64,000 nucleotides of DNA from Prosthecobacter sp. (lineage in GTDB: Bacteria; Verrucomicrobiota; Verrucomicrobiia; Verrucomicrobiales; Verrucomicrobiaceae): positions 62,001 to 126,000 of the forward strand of contig JAIPJY010000013.1 in assembly GCA_021733925.1 (NCBI GenBank), read 5' to 3'. Positions 53,517 to 62,307 of this stretch are shown one piece after another. The position numbers were made by a program, and so were the translations under genes. Position 1 is the first letter of the stretch, and each line of letters starts with the position of its first letter. The notes below the pieces were generated by a model. That model did not search any database. It had not been told where the DNA came from and was given only the letters and a program-made list of their open reading frames with translations.

Positions 53517-54482
53517 ATGCGCCTCGCCTCTGTCCTCACACCGCTCAACGATCACCATCTGGCCCTCGCGGCCCAGTGCGGCGTCGAAGAGATCACGGTG
53601 CGTTATCCAGGGCCGGAATTGGAGCCTCTGCTGCAAACCAAAGCGCAAATCGAGCGCCACGGCATGAAGCTGGGCATCATCGAAGGCTATCTGCCCATCG
53701 AGAAGCTCAAGATCGGAAAGGACGATGGCAGTGACATGACGGCGATGAAACGGCTGCTTGAACACATGAGCGAGGCGGAAATCCCGCTGCTCTGCTACAA
53801 CTTCATGGCCGGCACCGACTGGGTGCGAACCAAACTGGATGCCACGGAGCGTGGCGGAGCGCTGGTGACGGCCTTTGATCTCAAAGAAGCGCAACAAGCC
53901 ATGTCTTTGAACTCGACGGCGATTCAGGCTGGCGGCGAAACCATCACGGCAGATGCCCTGTGGACGAACTTGGAGCGCATGCTCGCCGAGCTGCTCCCCG
54001 CAGCAGAAAAACAAGGCGTGACGATGGTCATGCATCCCGATGACCCGCCGCTGGCCGAATTCGCCGGCAAGGCGCGCATCATGAACTGCGTCGAAAACTT
54101 CGAGCGGCTCATGCGCCTCGCACCGAGCCGGCACAATGCGATCTGTTTCTGCCAGGGCACCTTTGCGGAGATGGGCGCCGACATTCCCGCCGCCATCCGC
54201 CGGCTCGGCCATCACATCCGCTACGTTCATTTTCGCGACGTGCGTGGCAACGCAGAGTGTTTTGCCGAGACGTTTCATGACAACGGCCCCACCGACATGG
54301 TTGCCGCCATGCGCGCCTATCACGACATCGGCTTCACCGGTCCCATGCGTCCCGATCATGTGCCGCAGCTCGACGGCGAAGAAGATGGCGAGCCCGGCTA
54401 CACCATGATGGGCCGTTTGTTCGCCTATGGCTACATGCGTGGCCTGATTCAAAGCGTTCAAGCCAGCCCGCCCTCATCCTGA
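53517..54482 (+). CDS. UxuA-like TIM-barrel enzyme (mannonate dehydratase family)
   Basis: 321 residues from the ATG at 53517. Landmarks of mannonate dehydratase are LLCYNFMAGTDWVRT, MVMHPDDPP, CQGTFAEMGADI, VHFRDVRGN and RPDHVPQLDG. The metal-binding His, Asp and Cys positions of the family appear in these blocks. E. coli UxuA has 394 residues, so this is a short form. It would dehydrate D-mannonate or a related aldonate to a 2-keto-3-deoxy acid. The next two genes follow with 1- and 9-base gaps, giving a three-gene operon. Confidence 0.85.
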   Translation: MRLASVLTPLNDHHLALAAQCGVEEITVRYPGPELEPLLQTKAQIERHGMKLGIIEGYLPIEKLKIGKDDGSDMTAMKRLLEHMSEAEIPLLCYNFMAGTDWVRTKLDATERGGALVTAFDLKEAQQAMSLNSTAIQAGGETITADALWTNLERMLAELLPAAEKQGVTMVMHPDDPPLAEFAGKARIMNCVENFERLMRLAPSRHNAICFCQGTFAEMGADIPAAIRRLGHHIRYVHFRDVRGNAECFAETFHDNGPTDMVAAMRAYHDIGFTGPMRPDHVPQLDGEEDGEPGYTMMGRLFAYGYMRGLIQSVQASPPSS

Positions 54483-54483
54483 C

Positions 54484-55920
54484 ATGAAGCCAACCAACCC
54501 GAACCACGGCTGTCTTCCACCTTGGAAGACCGACGACCTTCCCGCGCCGCTGCCATTCAGCTTGCGCAATGCGCTGCGCACCATCGGGCCTGGGGCCATC
54601 CTGCTCGTGGGTGCGATTGGGATGGGCGAGTGGATCGCGGGGCCGTTGTTTGTGGTGCAGCACGGACGCAGTGTGCTGTGGATCGCCACGCTGGCCTTTG
54701 TGCTGCAATCGCTGCTGAATCTCGAAGCAGTGCGCTACACGCTCTACACGGGCGAGCCGGTGCTCACGGGCTTCATGCGGATGCGGCCGGGCTCACGGGT
54801 GTGGGGCGTGTTTTATGCGCTGGCGGGCTTTGCGCAGCTCGGCATGCCTGCGGCGGCGGCTGGATGCGCAGGTGTGGCGTTTGCGATCCTGCAAGGGCGT
54901 GCTCCGACGAATGCCGATGCGTCGACTGTGACATGGATCACGGTGGCGCTGGTATTGATCTCGGCCGTGGTGCTCGCCTCAGGCAAAAAGGTCGAGCGAC
55001 TGCTGGAACGGATGTCGTGGGTGATGATCATCTTCATCTTCGGATTTCTGCTGCTGGTGAACTTCACCTTTGTGCCGCTCAAGGACTGGAGCAGCACGCT
55101 GACAGGCTTCTTCTCGTTCGGAACGATTCCTGAGAAGGTCGATTTCGTGATGCTGGCGGTGTTTGCAGCGCTTGCAGGCAGCGGCGGCATTGGCAATCTT
55201 GCCATCGCCAACTGGTTTCGTGACAAGGGTTTCGGCATGGCTTCCAAAGCGGGCAACATGGGCGGCGTGTGGAGCACGGAGCAGACACTGGCCCCCGTAG
55301 GCAGCGTGTTTCCCATCAACGCGGAAAATTTGAAGCGCTGGCGCGACTGGTGGCGTTACGCGATCATTGATCAATCCGGCCTGTGGATGCTGGGATGCAT
55401 CGTGGGCATGTTTTTGATGGTGAATCTGGCCTCGTCATTGTTTCAGTCCGGCATGCAGGTCACCGGCGTTGCGGCGGGGGTGTTTCAAGCGGCGGAAATG
55501 CGCAAGCTGTGGGAGGGCTTCTGGATTCTCGGCCTCATGAACGGCTTCTGGATTCTGTTTTCGACGACGCTGACGAATGTGGATGTGCTGGCCCGCGTGG
55601 TGGCAGACATGGCATGGGCCGGCGGTGCGGTGCCGAAGAAGATGCCGGTGGGGCGGCTCTACGGCCTGCTGCTGCTCGGCTTCACGATGATCGCGTGCTT
55701 CGGCGCATTCCTTGGCGATGCGAAACTGCTGCTCATGATTCTCGGTGCCACCGCCGCACCCATCACGGCCTTCTCCGCGCTGCAAATCCTGCGCCTCAAC
55801 ACCACGCTGCTGCCGCGTGAGTTGCACCCGCCGCTGTGGCGCAAGATCGCGCTCGTCTTGTGCGCCTTGTTTTACGGTTTCATTTCATTCGCCATGTTCC
55901 GCCAGGTTTTCTCCCACTGA
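54484..55920 (+). CDS. Nramp-fold (LeuT-like) transporter lacking the metal-binding motif
   Basis: 478 residues, about eleven membrane segments. TM1 aligns with Nramp (GPGAILLVGAIGMGEW), but the metal-binding DPGN reads GMGE, so the Asp and Asn are missing. The TM6 segment GSGGIGNLAIANW lacks the Met-Pro-His of metal Nramps. A divalent-metal role is therefore unlikely; a different substrate, perhaps a sugar acid, is inferred from its place between two sugar-acid enzymes. Similar genes are often annotated as Nramp family. The ATG overlaps nothing: it is one base after the previous stop. Confidence 0.82.
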   Translation: MKPTNPNHGCLPPWKTDDLPAPLPFSLRNALRTIGPGAILLVGAIGMGEWIAGPLFVVQHGRSVLWIATLAFVLQSLLNLEAVRYTLYTGEPVLTGFMRMRPGSRVWGVFYALAGFAQLGMPAAAAGCAGVAFAILQGRAPTNADASTVTWITVALVLISAVVLASGKKVERLLERMSWVMIIFIFGFLLLVNFTFVPLKDWSSTLTGFFSFGTIPEKVDFVMLAVFAALAGSGGIGNLAIANWFRDKGFGMASKAGNMGGVWSTEQTLAPVGSVFPINAENLKRWRDWWRYAIIDQSGLWMLGCIVGMFLMVNLASSLFQSGMQVTGVAAGVFQAAEMRKLWEGFWILGLMNGFWILFSTTLTNVDVLARVVADMAWAGGAVPKKMPVGRLYGLLLLGFTMIACFGAFLGDAKLLLMILGATAAPITAFSALQILRLNTTLLPRELHPPLWRKIALVLCALFYGFISFAMFRQVFSH

Positions 55921-55929
55921 TCCCACATC

Positions 55930-57156
55930 ATGTCACGCATCACCGCCATCGAAACCGCCATTCCCTCCGGCATCATGCCGAATCTGCTGCTCGTCCGCAT
56001 ACACACGGAGGACGGGTTCATCGGCTGCGGCGAGACGTATTACACACCGCATGCCATCGCGGCGTTGATTCACGATTGGATGGCAGAGCGCCTGCTCGGT
56101 GCCGATGCGCTGGCGATCGAAGCGCACTGGCGCTTCATCTATGAGCGCTGCACGCCGTTTGGGCATCCAGGCGCGGAGATGCGGGCGCTGTCGGCCATTG
56201 ATCTCGCGCTGTGGGACATTCTTGGGCAGGCCTGCAACCAACCGGTATATCGCCTGCTCGGTGGGCCGGTGCGTGATGCGATTCCCGTGTACAATACCAG
56301 CGGCGGTCCGAGTTACGGCGCGTTGGCGGGTGCCACGGAAGCTCCACGTCATCCGGGCTGGCCGGGCTATGGCGACATCGGCAGCAAAGGGCCGTTGCAA
56401 GACAACTGGGCCTCTCATTTTGCCGCTGGCGACCTCGCTGAGGAATTGCTCGCTGAAGGCATCACTACGATGAAGCTGTGGCCGTTTGATCGTGCGGCAC
56501 ATCGTAACGGCGGTCTGCACATCTCATGGGCCGATGTCGAAGAAGGCATGAAACCCCTGCGGGAGATTCGCGATCGTGTGGGCATGAAAATGGACATCGC
56601 CATCGAAGGGCACGCGTTTTTCCAGCTCCCGGCGGCGCAACGCATCGCCGAAGCTTTGCGCGAGATCAAACCTCTTTGGCTGGAAGACGTGCTGCGCGTC
56701 GACAACGCCGCCACGTTGGCCGATTTCCGTCGTCGGAGCGGTCTGCCCATCGCGGCGAGTGAGATGCTGCTCGGTCGCAAAGAATATTTGAGCGTGCTGC
56801 AAGCGCAGGCCTGCGACTACTGCATGGTCGATCCCACCTGGAACGGCGGGATCAGCGAAACCCGCCGCGTCATCGACATGGCGCAGACCTTTAACGTCCC
56901 TGCGACGATTCACGACTGCACCGGCCCGCTCACGCTGTTCAGCGGCCTGCATCTCGCGGCGTCATCGGCCAATGTCGTGTTTCAGGAGACGGTCCGGGCG
57001 CACATCCGCTCGTTCTACGACAAGCTGGTCGATATGCTGCCAGTCATCGTGAACGGAAAGGCGCAGTTGCCCACGGGAACGGGCCTGGGGACAAAGCTGA
57101 AGGACGAGCTGTTCCGTGAAGGAGTGAACGGGTGGAGGAAGAGTGTGGCGAAGTAG
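55930..57156 (+). CDS. Mandelate racemase / muconate lactonizing-type enzyme (sugar-acid dehydratase-like)
   Basis: 408 residues, enolase superfamily. The capping N-terminal domain (residues 1-125) is followed by the barrel. Barrel motifs are TTMKLWPFD (Lys on strand 2), MDIAIEGHAF (Asp and Glu), WLEDVLR (Glu), AASEMLLG (Glu) and ATIHDCTGP (His). The usual KxK is KLW, which resembles dehydratases of the gluconate and galactonate type rather than racemases. It probably dehydrates an acid sugar. Last gene of the operon; the substrate is not determined. Confidence 0.85.
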   Translation: MSRITAIETAIPSGIMPNLLLVRIHTEDGFIGCGETYYTPHAIAALIHDWMAERLLGADALAIEAHWRFIYERCTPFGHPGAEMRALSAIDLALWDILGQACNQPVYRLLGGPVRDAIPVYNTSGGPSYGALAGATEAPRHPGWPGYGDIGSKGPLQDNWASHFAAGDLAEELLAEGITTMKLWPFDRAAHRNGGLHISWADVEEGMKPLREIRDRVGMKMDIAIEGHAFFQLPAAQRIAEALREIKPLWLEDVLRVDNAATLADFRRRSGLPIAASEMLLGRKEYLSVLQAQACDYCMVDPTWNGGISETRRVIDMAQTFNVPATIHDCTGPLTLFSGLHLAASSANVVFQETVRAHIRSFYDKLVDMLPVIVNGKAQLPTGTGLGTKLKDELFREGVNGWRKSVAK

Positions 57157-57174
57157 TGGAGTTCAACCGCCACT

Positions 57175-58272
57175 TCACAGTTTCGATTTCATCCACGAGT
57201 AGAAGCTCGCGCCGATCTGGGCGTAGCCCACGGGATTGGGATGCACGCCATTGTTGTTCGGATAACCATCGACAGGATCAAGATTGAGCTCCGTGGGGAC
57301 AATGAAGATGCCGTCCTTCTCGCGGTTGGAAAGACGCTTGAGCATGAGCTGCACAATCCGGTGCTGAATGCGCTTCCAGCCCCAGCGCGGATACTTGTCC
57401 TTGTAGTTCGCAGTGAAACCTTCCTGCCGCGCATTCGGCGGCGTAGTCAGTCCCACAGCGAGTTTGGCATTGGGTGCGGCCTTGTGGAATGCAGCGAGGA
57501 GCTTGTCCGCATGGTCGAGCACCTCGTTGATCTTGGCATCCGGGTTGTTAGGATCGGCACCGAAGCAGTCATTGATGCCAAGCAGGAAGGTGACGACATC
57601 GGGCGATTGATTGCCGCAGTGCTCCTTGAAGTAGCGCTGCAAATCAAAGACACCGGTTTTGCCATCCGCAGCCGGAAAGATAAAGGGGCTGGTCGCCTTG
57701 CGAGCCACTGGCCCTGCGGCCACTCCCGGAGTCTCCGGCGCGAATTTGGTGAGAAAGTCAGACCACTTCCAGCCACCATAACCTTCATGCGCGACACCTG
57801 GCTTTACGCCTGCAGGTTTGTGAGTGCCGAGCAGCGTGGCCTTGGGATTGCCCGGCAGAGCCAGCAGGCGGGCGATTTCATTCGGGTAAAAGCTCGCATT
57901 CGTGAGGCTGTCCCCCACGATGAGCAGGCGCAGCGGCTTGGAGGAAATCGATTTGCGCGGAGAGATGTGCAGCGTCGTCTTTCCCTGCTCCAGCACTTTG
58001 CCACCCGCGTCTTTGACGGTGATGGCAATCGGGTGATCACCCACATCGGCATCACTCGGTGTCAGCGTCCAGCGGCGTTCTTCATTTTTGCCCAGCTTGC
58101 AGGCGAACTCGAATTGGTAGCTCTCGGGAGTCTCCGTGAGCACGATGTTGTCGTGGTAAATGCTCATCGGGACATCCGGCGTGGCATACACGACGAGTGG
58201 CAGAGTGAGCTGAAGATCTCCGGCGAAGGCGGAGCAGGTGAGCGCGCAGAAGAGACTGAGAATCCGGTACAT
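57175..58272 (-). CDS. Secreted SGNH/GDSL-family esterase
   Basis: 365 residues with signal peptide ILSLFCALTCSAFAG. A beta-rich N-terminal domain of about 110 residues precedes the SGNH domain: RLLIVGDSLTNAS (block I), HEGYGGW (block II), TFLLGINDCFG (block III) and NNNGVHPNPVGYAQ (block V His). Many such proteins deacetylate polysaccharides; the substrate is open. It is 9 bases downstream of the alpha/beta hydrolase and converges on the operon end. Confidence 0.88.
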   Translation of the reverse strand: MYRILSLFCALTCSAFAGDLQLTLPLVVYATPDVPMSIYHDNIVLTETPESYQFEFACKLGKNEERRWTLTPSDADVGDHPIAITVKDAGGKVLEQGKTTLHISPRKSISSKPLRLLIVGDSLTNASFYPNEIARLLALPGNPKATLLGTHKPAGVKPGVAHEGYGGWKWSDFLTKFAPETPGVAAGPVARKATSPFIFPAADGKTGVFDLQRYFKEHCGNQSPDVVTFLLGINDCFGADPNNPDAKINEVLDHADKLLAAFHKAAPNAKLAVGLTTPPNARQEGFTANYKDKYPRWGWKRIQHRIVQLMLKRLSNREKDGIFIVPTELNLDPVDGYPNNNGVHPNPVGYAQIGASFYSWMKSKL

Positions 58273-58281
58273 GACCTCCCA

Positions 58282-59376
58282 CTACGGAGTGTCGCGGACA
58301 AATCGTTCCATGAAGCGCACAATCGCAGACATGGAAAGCTGCCCTCCCGGCGTGGAAGGAAAGTAGTCCATGCCATGCGTGCCCCAGGGAATCTCAAGAA
58401 AGAAGTGATCGTCGCTCTTCGCAAGACGATCACTAAACCGGCGGCTGTGACCGATGCCGACGAGAGAGTCCTGCGCGCCATGGAGAATCAACGTGGGCAG
58501 GCTGTGCTGATCGAGAAACTCCGTCGCCGAGGCTGTGCGATAGGCTTCAGGCACTTCGTGGGGATCGCCGCCCATGTACTGTCTCACGAGGCCGAGCGAC
58601 TTCAGCAGATCGTCCGGCACTGCCCACTCACGTGCGAGATACATGTTGGGCGTACCATATACGTCGATGCAAGCACGCGCGCCGAGCTCCGGCAGGCCGT
58701 AGGCGCATGCAGTGGCGATCTGCGCACCCGCGGAGCGCCCCATAAGAACAATGCGATCAGTATCGATGCCGAGTTCAGCAGCATGCTCGCGAATCCAGGC
58801 ACAGGCACGCCGTGTGTCCTCCGACTGAGCCGACCAGCGATGTTTCGGGGCAAGCCTATAGCCGTAGGAGCACAGCACATAACCATGTGATGCGAGCTCC
58901 GTATTCACCCCTTCAAATTCACCGGGATCACCGCTGTCCCAGCCACCGGTGTGAGCGATGAGCAGGCAGGGCAGCGACCTGTCAATGCCGGAGGGCCGAT
59001 AGATCACAACATCGAGCGCTTGATCGCCCTCCCTCCAAAAAGTGCGGCGCTCATGCTTCACGGTGAATTTCTCCGTGTGCACCGGCTTCCACAAACGCAG
59101 CCAGGAAAAGCGCAGCCCCTGCGCCGCTGCAATGCGCGACGCCTGCACGGCAGGAATGAAAAACACGATGGCGAGCAGCAGGCAGACCACCGCCAGCCAG
59201 CGCGAGGACTGCGCGGCGGGATAAATCAAAAGCAGCGACAAAAGCGCAAGCCAGTGACCAAACTCCGTGGCGACCAGCTGCAGCTGCCACTGCCAGCGCG
59301 TCGGCGACACGATCCAGGCGTTCAACGCGAGGAAGGCGAGAATGAGGAGTGCCAGAACGAGAACCACGGTTTTCAC
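58282..59376 (-). CDS. Membrane-anchored alpha/beta hydrolase
   Basis: 364 residues from a GTG at 59376. Three membrane segments occupy residues about 1-22, 40-55 and 60-80. The hydrolase domain has the oxyanion segment AHTGGWDSGD, the elbow GRSAGAQIA, the acid region ILHGAQDSLVG and the His region WGTHGMDYF. It resembles hormone-sensitive-lipase-type and BD-FAE esterases. The active site would face the periplasm or cytoplasm depending on topology, which I cannot fix. The leuC terminator lies upstream, so it needs its own promoter. Confidence 0.82.
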   Translation of the reverse strand: MKTVVLVLALLILAFLALNAWIVSPTRWQWQLQLVATEFGHWLALLSLLLIYPAAQSSRWLAVVCLLLAIVFFIPAVQASRIAAAQGLRFSWLRLWKPVHTEKFTVKHERRTFWREGDQALDVVIYRPSGIDRSLPCLLIAHTGGWDSGDPGEFEGVNTELASHGYVLCSYGYRLAPKHRWSAQSEDTRRACAWIREHAAELGIDTDRIVLMGRSAGAQIATACAYGLPELGARACIDVYGTPNMYLAREWAVPDDLLKSLGLVRQYMGGDPHEVPEAYRTASATEFLDQHSLPTLILHGAQDSLVGIGHSRRFSDRLAKSDDHFFLEIPWGTHGMDYFPSTPGGQLSMSAIVRFMERFVRDTP

Positions 59377-59425
59377 AGATCAAATTTTATCCATTTCTCA
59401 GGTGAGTCTGGATTCACGCATTTCA

Positions 59426-59458
59426 CAAAAAAGGCGCGGATCTCACGATCCGCGCCTC
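59426..59458 (-). terminator. Strong intrinsic terminator after leuC
   Basis: On the minus strand, AGGCGCGGATC, loop GTGA, GATCCGCGCCT gives a perfect 11-bp GC-rich stem (59432-59457), followed by six T (complement of the A-run 59427-59432). It begins about 20 bases after the leuC stop. This is the clearest rho-independent terminator in the window. Confidence 0.9.
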
Positions 59459-59477
59459 AGAAGAACATGAATCAGGT

Positions 59478-60893
59478 TCAACCCGCAATCGAAAACACCT
59501 CGCGGGCGTCCGCGATGCTGCCAGTAAGCGCAGCTGCAGCGACCATGACGGGGCTCATGAGGACGGTGCGCCCCGTGGTGCTGCCCTGACGGCCTTTGAA
59601 GTTGCGGTTCGAAGAGGACGCGCAGAGCTGATCGCCGACAAGCTTGTCGGGATTCATCGCCAGACACATGGAGCAGCCTGCGCCGCGCCATTCGAATCCT
59701 GCTTCACTGAAGACTTCGTGCAGCCCTTCCTGGCGTGCGAGTGTATCGACGATCTGCGACCCAGGAACCGCGATGGCTTTGACACCAGCAGCGACTTTGC
59801 GGCCTTTGATGAACTTGGCCACTTCCCGGAAATCGCTGAGACGGCCGTTGGTGCAGGAACCAATGAAGGCGACGTCGATCTTCGTGCCTTTGATCGGCTC
59901 ACCAGCAGGCAGCTTCATGTAATCAAGCGCATCCTGGATGGAGATGCGGCCGGGCTCGGTGGTGGCGCTTTCAGCAGTCGGCACGTTTTCGGTGACGGAG
60001 ATGGCCTGGTCCGGGCTGGTGCCCCAGGTAACTGTGGGCGGCACGTCTTCAGCCTTGATGTTGATCACATCATCATAAACGCAGTCAGCATCCGAAGCCA
60101 CAGCTCGCCATTTTTCGACTGTGTCGAGCCATTCATCCCCCTGCGGGGAATACGGGCGGCCTTTGAGGTATTCGAAGGTCTTTTCGTCAGGATTGACATA
60201 GCCGCAGCGCGCACCGCCTTCGATGCTCATGTTGCAGACGGTCATGCGCTCTTCCATCGACATCGCGTCAACCAGGCTGCCGCCGTATTCATAGGCATAG
60301 CCGATACCACCGTTCGCACCGAGCAGGCGGATGATGTGGAGGATCACGTCCTTGGAGTAAACGCCCGGACGAAGCTGTCCGTCCACGTTGATGCGGCGGA
60401 CCTTCATCTTGCCCAGCGCCATCGTCTGCGTGGCCAGAATGTCGCGCACCTGCGTGGTGCCGATGCCAAAGGCGATCGCGCCAAAAGCGCCGTGGGTCGC
60501 AGTGTGGCTGTCACCACAGGCAATCGTGGTGCCCGGCTGGGTGATGCCCTGCTCAGGTCCGACCACGTGCACGATGCCCTGCTTGCCGCTGGAAAGGCTG
60601 AAATAGGTGATGCCGAAGTCCTTGGCGTTCTTGTTCAGCTCCTGGATCATCGCCTCGGCGAGAGGATCAGAAAACGGCGAGACCTGGCTGTCGGTCGGCA
60701 CGATGTGATCGACCGTGGCAAATGTCCGGTGCGGGTAGGCCACCTTCAGATTCAGATCGCGCAGCATGCCAAAAGCCTGCGGGCTGGTGACCTCATGGAC
60801 GAGATGCGTGTCGATGAGGAGCTGTGTCTGGCCATTGGCGAGAGTGCCGACGACGTGCGAGTTCCAGACTTTTTCGAAGAGTGTTTTGCCCAT
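59478..60893 (-). CDS. leuC: 3-isopropylmalate dehydratase large subunit
   Basis: 471 residues from the ATG at 60893. The 4Fe-4S ligands are the Cys in GSCTNGR and the two in [13 protein letters not shown]. Aconitase-family blocks [14 protein letters not shown] and [11 protein letters not shown] are present. With LeuD it isomerises 2-isopropylmalate to 3-isopropylmalate in leucine synthesis. leuD is not adjacent: a terminator and an unrelated hydrolase follow. Divergent from the symporter gene with 106 bases between starts. Confidence 0.96.
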   Translation of the reverse strand: MGKTLFEKVWNSHVVGTLANGQTQLLIDTHLVHEVTSPQAFGMLRDLNLKVAYPHRTFATVDHIVPTDSQVSPFSDPLAEAMIQELNKNAKDFGITYFSLSSGKQGIVHVVGPEQGITQPGTTIACGDSHTATHGAFGAIAFGIGTTQVRDILATQTMALGKMKVRRINVDGQLRPGVYSKDVILHIIRLLGANGGIGYAYEYGGSLVDAMSMEERMTVCNMSIEGGARCGYVNPDEKTFEYLKGRPYSPQGDEWLDTVEKWRAVASDADCVYDDVINIKAEDVPPTVTWGTSPDQAISVTENVPTAESATTEPGRISIQDALDYMKLPAGEPIKGTKIDVAFIGSCTNGRLSDFREVAKFIKGRKVAAGVKAIAVPGSQIVDTLARQEGLHEVFSEAGFEWRGAGCSMCLAMNPDKLVGDQLCASSSNRNFKGRQGSTTGRTVLMSPVMVAAAALTGSIADAREVFSIAG

Positions 60894-60954
60894 GATGCGT
60901 GCGAATTGGTGGTTTGAGGGCTGCGAGCCTAGCACGGCGGGCGGAGGGTGCAAG

Positions 60955-60970
60955 AAAGCCTCTTGGCTTT
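60955..60970 (+). promoter_or_regulatory. Weak hairpin in the leader of the symporter gene
   Basis: AAAGCC (60955-60960), loop TCTT, GGCTTT (60965-60970), with one more T following. It lies 30 bases before the ATG at 61000 and looks like a short terminator or attenuator stem. The stem is only 6 bp, so it may be chance. Confidence 0.25.
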
Positions 60971-60999
60971 TGCCGCCAGAGCTGCCAGCATCCGCGCCC

Positions 61000-62277
61000 A
61001 TGAAATGGTTCAAAGTTCTCTACGTGCAGGTGCTCATCGGCGTCATTCTGGGCATCCTGCTCGGTTTGCTCTTTCCGCCGGCGAATGCGATCACCCTGTT
61101 CGGCCACACCTACAATGCCACCGACCTGCAGCCGCTGGCGGAGATTTTCATCAAGGCGATCAAGATGCTGATCGCGCCGATCATTTTCTGCACGGTGGTG
61201 TGCGGCATCGCGAGCATGGGGGATTTGAAACGGGTCGGGCGCGTAGGCTGGAAAGCGCTGCTGTATTTTGAGCTCGTCACCACGGTGGCGCTGCTGATCG
61301 GCCTCTTGGTGGCGAATATAATCGAACCGGGTGCCGGAGTAGAGCACCATGCCTCTGCCAAGGAAACCTCGAAGCTGGTCGAATACCAGGCCAAGGCGGG
61401 AGACACGAGCACCAAGACCTTCCTGATGAACATCGTGCCGAAGACCTTTGTGGGGGCGTTTACGGATGATTCGGTGCTGCCCGCCTTGTTTCTGGCGCTG
61501 CTGGTGGCCGTGGCGCTGTGCCAGATGGGCGAGAAGGGCAAACCGGTGCTGGAACTCCTGCACAGCGTTTCGGAGGTGTTTTTCAAGCTCGTTGCCATCA
61601 TCACCCGCGTCGCCCCTGTCGCTGCCTGCGCGGCGATGGCCTACACCGTGGGGTCGGAGGGGCCGGGCATGCTGCTCAAGCTGGCAAAGGTACTGGCCTG
61701 CGTGTATCTGACTTGCGGACTGTTTGTCTTTGTGGTGCTCGGCGGCATCGCTCGGTGGAACGGGTTCAGCCTGTGGAAGATGCTGGTTCACATCAAAGAC
61801 GAGCTGCTGCTGGTGCTGGGGACGTCGTCGTCTGAGACCGCCCTGCCCCAGCTCATGCTGAAGCTCGAAAAGTCAGGCTGTGACAAGTCGGTGGTCAGCG
61901 TGGTGGTTCCGTCCGGATATTCCTTCAATCTCGACGGCACCTGCATCTACCTGACTCTGGCGGCACTGTTCGTCGCACAGGCCACCAACACGCATCTGAC
62001 GCTGTGGCAGCAGCTCGGGCTGCTGGCGGTGCTGCTGCTGACCTCGAAGGGGGCGGCAGGGGTCACGGGTGCGGGTTTTATCACACTGGTGGCGACGCTC
62101 TCGACCATCGACACCGGCATTCCCGTCTCAGGTCTGGCAGTGCTGATCGGCATCGACCGCTTCATGTCGGAAGCCCGCGCCATCACCAATCTCATCGGCA
62201 ACACACTTGCCACTCTCGTCGTGGCGAAGTGGGAAAAGGAGTTCGATCCGGAAAAGGGCAAGATGCTGCTGAGGTGA
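61000..62277 (+). CDS. Dicarboxylate/amino acid:cation symporter (DAACS family)
   Basis: 425 residues from the ATG at 61000; upstream in-frame sequence is antisense to leuC. About eight membrane helices and two re-entrant hairpins fit the GltPh fold. Signature blocks are the serine-rich [12 protein letters not shown] (hairpin 1) and [16 protein letters not shown] (TM7, NMDGT variant). [13 protein letters not shown] (hairpin 2) and [22 protein letters not shown] (TM8) follow. It takes up glutamate, aspartate or C4-dicarboxylates with Na+ or H+. The R in TM8 ([11 protein letters not shown]) lies where family members distinguish acidic substrates. Confidence 0.92.
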   Translation: MKWFKVLYVQVLIGVILGILLGLLFPPANAITLFGHTYNATDLQPLAEIFIKAIKMLIAPIIFCTVVCGIASMGDLKRVGRVGWKALLYFELVTTVALLIGLLVANIIEPGAGVEHHASAKETSKLVEYQAKAGDTSTKTFLMNIVPKTFVGAFTDDSVLPALFLALLVAVALCQMGEKGKPVLELLHSVSEVFFKLVAIITRVAPVAACAAMAYTVGSEGPGMLLKLAKVLACVYLTCGLFVFVVLGGIARWNGFSLWKMLVHIKDELLLVLGTSSSETALPQLMLKLEKSGCDKSVVSVVVPSGYSFNLDGTCIYLTLAALFVAQATNTHLTLWQQLGLLAVLLLTSKGAAGVTGAGFITLVATLSTIDTGIPVSGLAVLIGIDRFMSEARAITNLIGNTLATLVVAKWEKEFDPEKGKMLLR

Positions 62278-62307
62278 TCGTCCAAAGCACGCGTCGCCTC
62301 ATAAACC

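Noticed and set aside
57241-58890. 549-codon plus-strand frame spanning the SGNH and alpha/beta hydrolase genes
   Set aside because: It crosses the boundary of two real minus-strand genes and has no domain signature.
59718-60917. 399-codon plus-strand frame opposite leuC
   Set aside because: leuC motifs on the minus strand are unmistakable; the plus frame is a shadow.
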